Origin: UBA1731 sp964440985
Lineage (GTDB): Bacteria > Verrucomicrobiota > Kiritimatiellia > RFP12 > UBA1067
NCBI GenBank assembly: GCA_964440985.1
Contig: CAYTWE010000004.1
Location: 3,805-67,804 of the forward strand
Length of the DNA: 64,000 bases
Reading direction: 5' to 3'
Part shown: positions 51,487 through 60,551 of the stretch, one piece after another
Numbering within the stretch: position 1 is the stretch's first letter
How the letters are laid out: each line of letters begins with the position of its first letter
Translations under genes and position numbers: made by a program
Notes under the pieces: generated by a model
The model's database searches: none
What the model was told of the DNA's origin: nothing
The model's input: only the letters and a program-made list of their open reading frames with translations

Positions 51487-52776
51487 TCAGCGAACCTTCT
51501 TGTAGCCGTAGACCGCCTTGTCGCCAAGCTGCTCCTCGATGCGGAGAAGCTGGTTGTACTTGCAGATGCGGTCGGTGCGGCTCATCGAACCGGTCTTGAT
51601 CTGCCCGGAGTTCGTCGCAACCGCGATGTCGGCGATCGTCGCATCCTCGGTCTCACCGGAACGGTGGGAGGTGACGGACGTGTAGCCGGCGCGGTGCGCC
51701 ATCTCGATCGCATCGAGCGTCTCGGAGAGCGAGCCGATCTGGTTGACCTTGATGAGGATCGAGTTGGCCGCGCCGAGCTTGATGCCCTTCTCAAGGTACT
51801 TGACGTTCGTGACGAAGAGGTCGTCGCCGACGAGCTGGCACTTGCCGCCGATCGCCTTGGTGAGGGCAACCCAGCCGTCCCAATCGCCTTCGGCCATGCC
51901 GTCCTCGATGGAATCGATCGGATACTTGGAGACGAGATCCTCAAGGTACTTGACCTGCTCGGCGGACGTGCGCTTGGCGCCCTTTTTGCCTTCCTTCCAG
52001 GTGTAGTCGTACTTGCCGTTCTTGTAGAACTCGGACGACGCGCAGTCAAGCGCGATCGTGACATCCTTGCCGGGCTTGTATCCGGCCGCCTTGATCGCCT
52101 TGATGATGCACTCAAGGGCATCCTCGATGGAGTCGAGCGCAGGGGCGAAGCCGCCCTCATCGCCGACAGCCGTGGAGAGGCCGCGAGCCTTCAGCACCTT
52201 CTTGAGGTTGTGGAACGTCTCAGCGCCCATGCGGAGACCTTCCTTGAAGCTCTTCGCGCCGACGGGACGGATCATGAACTCCTGGAACGCGATAGGAGCG
52301 TCGGAGTGCGCACCGCCGTTGATGATGTTCATCATCGGGACGGGGAGCGTGTACGTGTTCGTGCCGCCGATGTAGCGGTAGAGCGGCAGACCGAAGGACT
52401 CGGCCGCAGCCTTGGCGACGGCGAGGGAGACGCCGAGAATCGCGTTGGCGCCGAGCTTGGACTTAGTGGGGGTGCCGTCAAGCTTGAGCATGAGGTTGTC
52501 GATGCCGCGCTGATCGCAGGCGCAGAGACCGACAAGCTTGGGGGCGATGACCTTGTTGACGTTGGCGACAGCCTTCGTCACACCCTTGCCCATGTAACGC
52601 TTCGGATCGCCATCGCGGAGCTCGAGAGCTTCGTTGACGCCGGTGGAGGCGCCGGAGGGAACTGCCGCACGGCCAAGCGTGCCGTCCTCGAGGACAACAT
52701 CAACTTCAACAGTCGGATTACCGCGGGAGTCGATGATTTCCCGCGCCGTCACTTTCTTGATCGTTCTGTTACTCAT
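51487..52776 (-). CDS. eno: Enolase
   Basis: The 429-residue enzyme converts 2-phosphoglycerate to phosphoenolpyruvate. It has the N-terminal ITAREIIDSRGNPTVEVD-type signature (here VTAREIIDSRGNPTVEVD), GVSLAVAKAAA, AVGDEGGFAP, the metal ligands in VGDDLFVTN and the signature ILIKVNQIGSLSETLDA, then SHRSGETED. AAGGAAC precedes the ATG. It has its own promoter and a strong terminator and so is expressed alone. Its codons are very regular, as expected for a highly expressed gene. Confidence 0.98.
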   Translation of the reverse strand: MSNRTIKKVTAREIIDSRGNPTVEVDVVLEDGTLGRAAVPSGASTGVNEALELRDGDPKRYMGKGVTKAVANVNKVIAPKLVGLCACDQRGIDNLMLKLDGTPTKSKLGANAILGVSLAVAKAAAESFGLPLYRYIGGTNTYTLPVPMMNIINGGAHSDAPIAFQEFMIRPVGAKSFKEGLRMGAETFHNLKKVLKARGLSTAVGDEGGFAPALDSIEDALECIIKAIKAAGYKPGKDVTIALDCASSEFYKNGKYDYTWKEGKKGAKRTSAEQVKYLEDLVSKYPIDSIEDGMAEGDWDGWVALTKAIGGKCQLVGDDLFVTNVKYLEKGIKLGAANSILIKVNQIGSLSETLDAIEMAHRAGYTSVTSHRSGETEDATIADIAVATNSGQIKTGSMSRTDRICKYNQLLRIEEQLGDKAVYGYKKVR

Positions 52777-52810
52777 GTCTTACTGTTCCTTAAGTGGAAA
52801 ATTGCCGCGT

Positions 52811-52839
52811 AGTCTACCATCATCGCCCATGAAAGTCAA
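52811..52839 (-). promoter_or_regulatory. Promoter of eno
   Basis: Reverse-strand TTGACT (52834-52839), a 17-nt spacer ending TGG and TAGACT (52811-52816) form a complete sigma-70-type promoter with a TGn extension. The leader is about 28 nt and contains AAGGAAC. Confidence 0.65.
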
Positions 52840-52847
52840 ACCGGCGC

Positions 52848-52868
52848 AAAAACGGAATTGTCGATTCC
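52848..52868 (-). terminator. Weak intrinsic terminator after the esterase lipoprotein gene
   Basis: GGAAT, a 5-nt loop and ATTCC are followed by GTTTTT on the minus strand, directly beyond the esterase stop. The stem is short, so it may be leaky. Confidence 0.4.
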
Positions 52869-52872
52869 ATGC

Positions 52873-53685
52873 TCAGCGACGCTGTCCGAAAAGCCATTCC
52901 AGCGCAGCGTCGTCGGCGTAGGTGCATGACCAGACATTGTGTCCGGCCTTCGGTATCTCATTGTATGTCACATTACCGCCGACGGACTTCAGGGCATCCA
53001 CCATGTCGCGGGAACGCTTCACCGGAACAACGCTGTCGGCGTCGCCATGGACTGCGCGAACCGGAAGCTCCTTCAGCCTCGGCGCACAGGCGACGTCACC
53101 GCCGCCGCAGATTGGCATTGCTGCGGCGAACTTCTGCGGTTCGCGCTGTGCAATGTCCCACGTGCCGTAGCCGCCCATGGATATCCCGGTCACATAGACG
53201 CGATCCCGGTCAACCGGATATCTTGCCATGACGTCATCTATCAGCGCCATTGCCTTCGCCATGTTCACGGACGGCTCGGGGTTCATCGTGTGGGCAGGTG
53301 CGCTCCACGGAGTGTCCACCCACTGCGCCCCGTTCGGGCACTGCGGCGCAATGACGATCGCCTTCTGTCCGGTGCGTTCGCTGTAGCCGATGATCTGCGG
53401 CACTCCATGGACAAGCTGCGCAACGTTGTTCGTGCCGCGCTCGCCTGCACCATGCAGGAACAGCACCAGCGGCACCTTCTCCATCCAGCCGATGCCACGC
53501 GGAACGAATATGCGGTACTTCAGTCCATTGAAGTCGCAGGTCTGCGTGACGGTTTTCGCCCAGGCAAGATCCACCTTTTCGGGGACTTTCGCGTCTTCGG
53601 AGATTGTCGGAACGACCGTGCTGCATCCGGCCGCGAACAGCCCGGCAAGCATGCACACTGCAATTGGCTTGAAGATGTTTTTCAT
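52873..53685 (-). CDS. Esterase lipoprotein (CE1/phospholipase-like alpha/beta hydrolase)
   Basis: The 270-residue product has a lipoprotein signal with lipobox LFAAGC. The hydrolase domain shows HGAGERG (oxyanion region), GISMGGYG (nucleophile), GDADSVVP (acid) and AGHN (histidine). Secreted esterases of this kind are often feruloyl or acetyl esterases, though the substrate is not visible. The ATG at 53685 is exactly 7 nt past a perfect TATAAT, so the mRNA should be leaderless. The reading frame continues upstream only through the promoter and the mirror of ubiE. Confidence 0.85.
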   Translation of the reverse strand: MKNIFKPIAVCMLAGLFAAGCSTVVPTISEDAKVPEKVDLAWAKTVTQTCDFNGLKYRIFVPRGIGWMEKVPLVLFLHGAGERGTNNVAQLVHGVPQIIGYSERTGQKAIVIAPQCPNGAQWVDTPWSAPAHTMNPEPSVNMAKAMALIDDVMARYPVDRDRVYVTGISMGGYGTWDIAQREPQKFAAAMPICGGGDVACAPRLKELPVRAVHGDADSVVPVKRSRDMVDALKSVGGNVTYNEIPKAGHNVWSCTYADDAALEWLFGQRR

Positions 53686-53692
53686 GGGACGG

Positions 53693-53698
53693 ATTATA
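53693..53698 (-). promoter_or_regulatory. Leaderless promoter of the esterase lipoprotein gene
   Basis: Reverse-strand TTGTGGTATAAT, then 7 nt, then ATG. It is divergent from the ubiE promoter 38 nt away and has no -35 at the usual distance. Confidence 0.7.
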
Positions 53699-53736
53699 CC
53701 ACAACGCGATGCGCCGCCGCTCTTTTGCGGACATGA

Positions 53737-53742
53737 TACAAT
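53737..53742 (+). promoter_or_regulatory. Leaderless promoter of ubiE/menG
   Basis: Plus-strand ATGATACAAT, then 7 nt, then ATG at 53750. The arrangement is the same as at 30680-30685 on the other strand. No ribosome binding site is present. Confidence 0.65.
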
Positions 53743-53749
53743 ACGCGGC

Positions 53750-54427
53750 ATGAAAAGGATGTTTGGCAACATCGCCGGAAAGTACGACAGGATGAACAGG
53801 ATCATGTCCCTCTCGCTTGACCGGCTGTGGCGGCGCAAGTCGCTTGACGCGGTTCCGCCGCCGCATCCGGATAGCGTCCTCGACCTTGCCTGCGGAACCG
53901 GAGACTTCACGCTCGAACTTCTCAAGCGCTTTCCGAAGACATGTATCACCTGCGTGGACATCACGCCGGAAATGATCGATGTCGCAAAGGCAAAGCTCGC
54001 CGGACGCCAATCGGTGCGGTTTATGGTCGGCGACGCCCAGAACCTTTCCGGCATTCCTGACGGCTCATTCGGGCTTGCGGTGTGCGGATTCGGATTCCGC
54101 AACTTCCCGGACAAGGCATCCGCGCTTGCGGAATGCAGGCGCGTACTCGCCGGAGACGGCAGACTTGTGGTGCTTGAGCTGTTTCGCCCGCAATCACGTT
54201 TCGTCGGGGCGATCGTCAACGCATGGCTTACGCTTGTCTCCTTTGTGTTCGCAAATGCGTTCGACAGGGAATACGCCTATCTCCGGCAATCCGTTTCAAG
54301 GACGGTCAGCGCAGATGAGTTTGCGAAAATGGCGGAGACTGCGGGGTTCTCCCTCATCGCCAGAAGATCACTGGTTCCTTCGGCGACGGCCCTGGTCTTC
54401 GAAAGGCGAGACAGCGACGGTCAGTAG
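53750..54427 (+). CDS. ubiE: Demethylmenaquinone/2-polyprenyl-benzoquinol methyltransferase
   Basis: The 225-residue SAM-dependent methyltransferase starts MFGNIAGKYDRMNRIMSLSLD and has motif I DLACGTGDF, VDITPEMIDVAKAK, and GFGFRNFPDK, all typical of UbiE/MenG. In an anaerobe it most likely makes menaquinone. It is the only complete plus-strand gene in the window, and its last codons overlap the end of the convergent SDR gene by 7 nt. It is leaderless by promoter position. Confidence 0.93.
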   Translation: MKRMFGNIAGKYDRMNRIMSLSLDRLWRRKSLDAVPPPHPDSVLDLACGTGDFTLELLKRFPKTCITCVDITPEMIDVAKAKLAGRQSVRFMVGDAQNLSGIPDGSFGLAVCGFGFRNFPDKASALAECRRVLAGDGRLVVLELFRPQSRFVGAIVNAWLTLVSFVFANAFDREYAYLRQSVSRTVSADEFAKMAETAGFSLIARRSLVPSATALVFERRDSDGQ

Positions 54428-55071
54428 AGCAGATGCTGCCCGGCGTCCACCGGTATCACCGTTCCGGTCACGCACTCAGCCTCGAGCAGATATCGGACAG
54501 CTGAGGCCACATCTTCCGTGGTCGGCCTCCTGTCAAGGAGCATATCTCCGGAAGGCTCATGGACGCCGACCGGCGGCAGCACCGGGCCAGGCGCGACCGC
54601 GTTCACGCGAAGCGTCTGCGCAAACATGGCGGCATATTTCTTTGTATCCGCGAGCAGCTGGCGTTTCGTACGCGTGTATGCGGAATCGCCAGCCTCCATC
54701 GGACCGAGCGCACGGGAATCGAGGATGTTCACGACTGAACACTTCACGCCCTCGCGTCCGGCAAGGAGCGTCGTAAGTTTGCGAGGCGCAACGACGTTCA
54801 ACGCCTCAAGCATCGCTTCGTCGCCCCGGAAGAGCGCGGCGTTGTTCACTATGGCGCAAAGATCCGGCGCGGCGGCAAGCGCGGCGGAATACAGCCTTGC
54901 AGGCCCGTCAGGGCTTGTGAGATCCACCACGAAATCCTCCGCTCCGGACTTCGCATGAGACGAAACAAGGACGCGCCATCCCGCCGTGCGCAGCGCATCC
55001 GCAATGCATTTGCCAAGCCGCCGGACACCGCCGGTGACAAGCACAGTCCCCAGATTTCTCTCTTCTGTCAT
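54421..55071 (-). CDS. Short-chain dehydrogenase/reductase, FolM/pteridine-reductase-like
   Basis: The 216-residue Rossmann-fold reductase has the arginine-containing cofactor motif TGGVRRLG, typical of NADPH-dependent pteridine reductases and FolM. NNAALF follows, then the active-site YTRTK and a closing VTGTVIPVDAGQHL. Dihydromonapterin or dihydropterin reduction is the likely reaction, unproven. The ATG lies 6 nt after an extended -10 and lacks a ribosome binding site. It converges on ubiE with a short overlap. Confidence 0.82.
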   Translation of the reverse strand: MTEERNLGTVLVTGGVRRLGKCIADALRTAGWRVLVSSHAKSGAEDFVVDLTSPDGPARLYSAALAAAPDLCAIVNNAALFRGDEAMLEALNVVAPRKLTTLLAGREGVKCSVVNILDSRALGPMEAGDSAYTRTKRQLLADTKKYAAMFAQTLRVNAVAPGPVLPPVGVHEPSGDMLLDRRPTTEDVASAVRYLLEAECVTGTVIPVDAGQHLLY

Positions 55072-55077
55072 GCGCAG

Positions 55078-55083
55078 ATTATA
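55078..55083 (-). promoter_or_regulatory. Leaderless promoter of the SDR gene
   Basis: Reverse-strand TTTTGCTATAAT has the TGn extension and a perfect -10. Six nucleotides separate it from the ATG at 55071. Confidence 0.6.
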
Positions 55084-55156
55084 GCAAAATGGAACGTCCG
55101 GTTTTCATTGCTCTGCGCACCATGCGTGTGTCGGAGAATGTGCATCCGGGAAACGC

Positions 55157-56575
55157 TCACTCGCTGTCTTCAATGTGGAACGCACCGAGCGGAAGTCCGG
55201 CCTCGTTCATCAGATAGCCGCGCCATGGACGCGAATGGAGATAGCGAAGCTTCTTCGGATCCTTCACTTCGGGCGCAAACACAACAAGCTCCTCCCCGAC
55301 GATGTCACCGCGATATTCAACCCATGCGGCGTCAAGCTTCTTGAAGTTGCCGATCTGCGCCTTGACCCATTTGCCGTCCGCGCCGGCAACCTCGAATCCG
55401 TATTCCGCACTTTGCGCCGGATCACGGTGGATGCGCCACTCCGCCTCATATGCAGACCACTTCTTTACGTCGTTGAACCTCATCACAAACCTGCCGTCCT
55501 CAATCTTCCACGATTTGAGCGTCGGCGAATCAGCAACGATATCCGCAAAACCGTAGTCGCGCTTCAAGGCAAGAAGCGCAAGACGCAGCCCTGGCGTCTG
55601 CTTGTCGTTCGGATGTATGTCGTGCAGATTCCCCAGATCGCAAAGAACCGCCATTCCGGCATCAGGTTCACTTTGCGCAAACCGCTGCTGAACCTCCTGC
55701 ATTCGAGGCACATCGGCACTTCCCCACGGACACAGCTGGCAGAAGTAGAGCTTCATGCGCGGGTTCTCGAAAATGCGCTTCCAACCGCCGAGAAGAGCCT
55801 CCATGCGAGCGCCATAGCCATCAATTACGCCGGGGCCGGCGTGCGTGTTGCTCTCGCCCTGATACCATATCGCCCCGCGCAGGGCGTACGGCACAATCGG
55901 GTTCACCTTGCCGTTATGGTACTGGGACGGCTTCTGCCCGTCTGTCTTCTCGCGTCCCGGCGGCGGAGCGAACCTGCAGTCTGGAATCCACGTCTCAATG
56001 TCCGTTGCGCCTACATATGCGCCAAGGAGGCCGACAGGGATCTTGAGCGTCGTCTGGAGATAGTACCCATACCAGAGAGCCACAGCGGAAAATCCGCCGG
56101 AAAGGCAGAACTGCGGCGTGGCGCGCCTCCACTGCACGTTCTCATCCGTCAGCGGAACGTCGCTCCAGCCGTTGCCGAGATGTGCACAGCGCAGAAGCGG
56201 CAGGTTCATTATCTGTCCAATCGCACCGCCAAGCCGATCGCGGCCGCGTGGAGAATCGCTCCAGAACGGAATGCCCATGTTGCTCTGTCCGGAGCACAGC
56301 CAAACCTCGCCGACGAGTACATCCTTCACAGAGACGCCGTTCGCCGTCAGCGTCCGCCCTTCGCAGCAGGCGTCCATCGGATCAAGATCCACACTCCAGC
56401 GTCCGTCCGCAGTCGCCGTCGCGGTTTTTGTCTGTCCGGCAAACGCCACCGTCACAGTTTCGCCGGGAGAGGCCTTGCCCCAAATCGGCACCTTCGTCTC
56501 TCGCTGCAGAACTGCGCCGTCCGTGAATGGTGCGGCAAGCTTCACCGCCGCAAGCAGAATCGTGATTCCGTTCAT
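55157..56575 (-). CDS. Sialate O-acetylesterase
   Basis: The 472-residue protein begins with an N-terminal segment that may be a signal peptide, then LAAPFTDGAVLQRETKVPIWG, the family signature. The catalytic serine lies in CSGQSNM near residue 97, and the partner histidine in IHPNDKQ. AIWYQGESN is also typical. It removes O-acetyl groups from sialic acid or other glycans, which fits mucin use. GGAAGGAAAAGGG precedes the ATG. It lies 49 nt beyond the large beta-strand protein gene and may share its operon. Confidence 0.9.
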   Translation of the reverse strand: MNGITILLAAVKLAAPFTDGAVLQRETKVPIWGKASPGETVTVAFAGQTKTATATADGRWSVDLDPMDACCEGRTLTANGVSVKDVLVGEVWLCSGQSNMGIPFWSDSPRGRDRLGGAIGQIMNLPLLRCAHLGNGWSDVPLTDENVQWRRATPQFCLSGGFSAVALWYGYYLQTTLKIPVGLLGAYVGATDIETWIPDCRFAPPPGREKTDGQKPSQYHNGKVNPIVPYALRGAIWYQGESNTHAGPGVIDGYGARMEALLGGWKRIFENPRMKLYFCQLCPWGSADVPRMQEVQQRFAQSEPDAGMAVLCDLGNLHDIHPNDKQTPGLRLALLALKRDYGFADIVADSPTLKSWKIEDGRFVMRFNDVKKWSAYEAEWRIHRDPAQSAEYGFEVAGADGKWVKAQIGNFKKLDAAWVEYRGDIVGEELVVFAPEVKDPKKLRYLHSRPWRGYLMNEAGLPLGAFHIEDSE

Positions 56576-56624
56576 GTCAACCCTTTTCCTTCCTCTTTGA
56601 TTTATCTACTCAACCGCTCCATGA

Positions 56625-59600
56625 CTACCGGACAACGATCTGCATCCCGATCGGCGGCATTATCTGTCCGTAGCCTACCGTCCCGGCCTCGCCGAATGAT
56701 GCCGGACGCTCAAGAGACGCCGCTCCTACGCGGGCGTAGATGTTCGTTCCGCCAGACACATCGACCACGCCCGCATATGTACAGCCTTCCTGCGCTTCGG
56801 CGGTGCGGCGGATGCGGCAACGCCTTTCAGTTCCGTACTTCGCGGCGTTTTCGACACCAGACCACAACGCAACCCGTCCGCCACCGCCACAGCCGGAGGC
56901 GCTGTTCGCATAGTTTGCGCCATCGCCGCCACGAGCAGATATTCTTCCGCCACCGGAGACGGTGCTGCCGGAAAGATACACGGTTCCGCCTGCACCGGAT
57001 GCAACCCTGCACTGGTATCCCTCCGGCAAGGATGCGTCATTTCCGGAATATTTGGAGAAATATCCGCTCATCCACCCGTCGGATGACACCGTGCCGTCAA
57101 TGTTTATCGACGATTTTGCCTCAACGATGATTGCGCCGCCGCCTGCGCCGCCCTCTCCGTAGCCATACACGCTCCCGCCCATGCCGGGCGCATCGGGGGC
57201 AAACCTGTCGCCAACGGTTGCGGACGCAAGTCCGTTGTTGACGAACGCACCATCGGAACCCACGCCAACGCCGCCAAGCCCGCCATGCGAACCGCCCGCC
57301 GCCTGCGATGAGGTCGCCGCGCCGAATCCCCATCTGTGCGACGCGCCCATCATGCTGTTCTGCGTGGTCGCATCCCACCCACCGGCTCCACCTCTTCGGT
57401 CGGAAGAAAACAGCCCATCGGCAGTCACGTCAAGCGCACCGACCGAAAAATGCGGAACGGAAAGATTCACCGGATCGCACGAAGCGTAAAGCGTTCCGGC
57501 TACCGTCATTGTCCCCGTCACAGACACCTCAGCACCCCATCGCATTGCCGCATTCGTCTCCGCCGCACGAACCTCAACGGTCGCGCCCTCCGCTATCGTG
57601 AAATCTCCGCCGACGGTCAGCCTGTTCACCTCACGACCGCCCCATGTATCGTTCACTGCGCAGCGCATATTCGTCCAGCACACGTTCCCGATCTCAAGAC
57701 GAGACTCCGCCGATTCGACCGTCAGGTCGCCGGTCACCTCAAAGCTGAATCCCTCGGCAGGAAACCTCACGTGCCCCCACGACCAGACGAAATTCCCTTC
57801 GTGGCGGAACGACGGAACGTCAAGCAGCTTTCCAGATATGCCCTTTCCGACCAGACGTCCACGCAACGCCGCATCGGTGATTACAACCGTGCCAGGCTCC
57901 GCATGTGTATTGTAGCGGTCGAACGTCGCAAGGGTGTCGCACTCGAACTTTTCGTCCCGATAGTAGCCGGGAGCTGCGGATATCTTCAGCCCATCGACAT
58001 CCGCCGCCGCCTGCGCCTCAGCATCGGATGTCTGTATCTTCACCATGCCGCCCCCAGCCGCGTGTCCGATGCGCGAGTCATCGGACGGATAGTTGCCGTT
58101 CGCAAGCACAAGCATAGGCGGATATACCGGCGCACCGCCATCACCGCCGTTCGCGGAGATCATCCCGGAACCCTTTATCGCCTTGCATGAAATCCATACG
58201 CTTCCGCCTGATGCACCGGTATCGTGCTTCTGAGACGTGAGGAACGCCGTCGTTGCATCTGCGCCATCAGCCAGGATTGCGCCGTCAACGCTTACGATCC
58301 CTGCAGCCTCAATCCGAACCGCACCACCGCCGGAATGCGATTCGCCGCTTCCCCACTTCGATGGGCAGGTGCCGCCAGAACCTGGCTCAACCGGCGCATA
58401 GGGATCGTCGTATGTCGATCCAGGCATATGCGGTACGGCGTTGAATCCACCCATCCCGCCATGCGACGGCGCGGATTTGCTTTCTGCCGATGCAGCTCCA
58501 GGACCGAAACCTGTAGCATGAATCTGCAGTTCACCATCCCACAGACCTCCGTCCCATCCCTTCTTCGATACGTCAATCGCGCCATCATTTGCAATGGAGA
58601 GATCGCCACACTTAATCCACACACGCGATTTCGCAGACTCGTTCGTGAACGGCCCGGCACATGTAACAAGGCCTTCAATGCTCACCGTGTCGGCGTTGAC
58701 GCTGGTTGTCCAGTTGGAAAGCGTAAGCGTGGCTCCGTCACAGACCACAAGCAAACTAAGACGTGGCGTGGATTCAGAGAGAATCACGTCACCTTCAATG
58801 ATTGCGCTCTCCCCTGCAACTGGCACAACCCCGCCATGCCAGTTTGCCGGATCATTCCAGTCCGAAGATGCGCTCCCACTCCAGAACCTACTTGCGCCAA
58901 GCACGGTGAGAGTACCGTCACCTATGATGTTCACTCCATGCGCCCCCATATCGTATATGCCCGGCGCAAGCGGCGTTCCGTCAACGGTTGCGGATATGCA
59001 CATTAACACCCGCCCTTTGCCGAGAACGAGTTCGGAAGACGAGCCCAGCACAACATTCGTGACGAACAACGGCAGTTTCGATGCCTCCGCTTCGAATGTC
59101 GCATCCTCGGATACGGAGAGCTGCCCAAGCGCGGTGAACCCCGCCGTCCCCGTTACCATAAGTCTGCCACCCTTCACGTCAAATGTGCCGATGGTCGTGG
59201 ATACGGCGTTGCTGAGGTACAGCGTGGTATCCTGTCCCTCTTTTGGCGTCCATTCAATGCCGGCGGCTCCCGTGAACGCACTCTTGAATCCTGATGTGGC
59301 ACAACCCGACATCCTTATCGATGCCGGTGCCGGAGAAGTCACCACGCCACCATACTTTGCGGTTGCATCCCTCGCTGTGAATCCCGTCAGCAGCTGGCTG
59401 TGTCCGTTCAGGTTTACGCAGCCGTGTTCACGCTCGAAATAGAAGTACGTGACATTCCGCGGCAGCACATTCTCGTCCTCGCATATGAATGGGGAGTCTG
59501 CAACAAAAATTGCGGCCTGACTCGATTCCGTACTGTGGAAATGAACTGTGCTCTCGCTGTCGCCAGATGTCCTGTTCGATCCGGCAAGAGGCGCGTACAT

Positions 59601-60506
59601 ATGCAGTTCCCCACCATTGTACGGCGCAAGCATAAAATAGTTGGCATGCTTTACGTTGCCCCTTAAACTCACCGTTCCGCCATCAACTATCGCCCTCAGC
59701 CTGAATCGGCAGTTTATCTCTGCGGTGAAATCGACGTCGGCGTTGTTGACGACAAGCGACCCTATGTTCTTGTAGTCCCCAGTCAGTTCAATGGGAATGG
59801 AGATGGTGCCGTCCGCTTCAACGATCAGCCGGCATCCGAACCCGGCCGTATCCTCATTTTTGCAGGTCGCCTCGGCATCAAAAGCGGCGGACAACGCACC
59901 AAGCGCTCCGCAATCGTAGATGATGACGTCCCCAGACCCTGTCAACCTGTAGTTCAACGCCGCAAAATCTCCGCCACTCGGCGTACGCCCTGTCCCGTTG
60001 GCGATGAATGCACCGCTGAACGTATTGCCTCGATAGAGATGCAGACATCCGGCCCCTGTCTTTGCAAGCCCACCCGCGCCGGAAATTACGCCTCCAAGAT
60101 GCAGAGGGCCGGCAGGCGTAGCGGCGGACAGCGCCGCCGGCCCGGTCACCGCAAGCGGTGTGGCCGCAGACGCCACATGGATGTCGTTTGAAATCCCGAC
60201 CGCCGCCGATGATGTCGAGGATATGCCGCCATCGCCAAGGGAGATTGCCTTGCCGGTCACGGTCAGCGTACTAGCACCTGACACCTCCATGCCTTTTATT
60301 TCGATGTCAGACGCAACGGTCACGGCAGTTGCAGATGATGGTGCAAACTTCGCGACATCAGATGTGTCATTTGGATAACCGCTTGACGGCGACCAGTTTG
60401 AAGCCGTCGTCCACTCACCAGCCGTGCCGCCGACCCACGTATAATCCGTTGCAGACGCAGACATGGCGACCAGCGCCAACGCAACCGAGATTCCTCTAAT
60501 GTTCAT
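56625..60506 (-). CDS. Very large secreted beta-strand-rich protein, autotransporter-repeat-like
   Basis: The 1,293-residue product has a signal peptide (ISVALALVAMSASA) and starts with WVGGTAGEWTTASNWSPSSG, a module typical of autotransporter-associated repeat proteins; a second such module (FWSGSASSDWNDPANWHGG) lies near residue 555. Two glycine-rich segments follow (near 640-800 and 1030-1230) with related patterns such as SHGGMGGF and SHGGLGGV, then SGGGAVRIEA and AGGGAIIVEA. No C-terminal beta-barrel or sorting tag is seen. It is probably a right-handed beta-helix adhesin or glycan-binding protein. AAAAGGGGTG precedes the ATG at 60506. Confidence 0.75.
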   Translation of the reverse strand: MNIRGISVALALVAMSASATDYTWVGGTAGEWTTASNWSPSSGYPNDTSDVAKFAPSSATAVTVASDIEIKGMEVSGASTLTVTGKAISLGDGGISSTSSAAVGISNDIHVASAATPLAVTGPAALSAATPAGPLHLGGVISGAGGLAKTGAGCLHLYRGNTFSGAFIANGTGRTPSGGDFAALNYRLTGSGDVIIYDCGALGALSAAFDAEATCKNEDTAGFGCRLIVEADGTISIPIELTGDYKNIGSLVVNNADVDFTAEINCRFRLRAIVDGGTVSLRGNVKHANYFMLAPYNGGELHMYAPLAGSNRTSGDSESTVHFHSTESSQAAIFVADSPFICEDENVLPRNVTYFYFEREHGCVNLNGHSQLLTGFTARDATAKYGGVVTSPAPASIRMSGCATSGFKSAFTGAAGIEWTPKEGQDTTLYLSNAVSTTIGTFDVKGGRLMVTGTAGFTALGQLSVSEDATFEAEASKLPLFVTNVVLGSSSELVLGKGRVLMCISATVDGTPLAPGIYDMGAHGVNIIGDGTLTVLGASRFWSGSASSDWNDPANWHGGVVPVAGESAIIEGDVILSESTPRLSLLVVCDGATLTLSNWTTSVNADTVSIEGLVTCAGPFTNESAKSRVWIKCGDLSIANDGAIDVSKKGWDGGLWDGELQIHATGFGPGAASAESKSAPSHGGMGGFNAVPHMPGSTYDDPYAPVEPGSGGTCPSKWGSGESHSGGGAVRIEAAGIVSVDGAILADGADATTAFLTSQKHDTGASGGSVWISCKAIKGSGMISANGGDGGAPVYPPMLVLANGNYPSDDSRIGHAAGGGMVKIQTSDAEAQAAADVDGLKISAAPGYYRDEKFECDTLATFDRYNTHAEPGTVVITDAALRGRLVGKGISGKLLDVPSFRHEGNFVWSWGHVRFPAEGFSFEVTGDLTVESAESRLEIGNVCWTNMRCAVNDTWGGREVNRLTVGGDFTIAEGATVEVRAAETNAAMRWGAEVSVTGTMTVAGTLYASCDPVNLSVPHFSVGALDVTADGLFSSDRRGGAGGWDATTQNSMMGASHRWGFGAATSSQAAGGSHGGLGGVGVGSDGAFVNNGLASATVGDRFAPDAPGMGGSVYGYGEGGAGGGAIIVEAKSSINIDGTVSSDGWMSGYFSKYSGNDASLPEGYQCRVASGAGGTVYLSGSTVSGGGRISARGGDGANYANSASGCGGGGRVALWSGVENAAKYGTERRCRIRRTAEAQEGCTYAGVVDVSGGTNIYARVGAASLERPASFGEAGTVGYGQIMPPIGMQIVVR

Positions 60507-60551
60507 TGCACACCCCTTTTCTGTTTGACGATCAAATTTACGCAATAGCAG

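Noticed and set aside
55175..57130. 651-codon open frame on the plus strand
   Set aside because: It spans the antisense of two separate real genes and their intergenic gap, so it cannot be a conserved protein.
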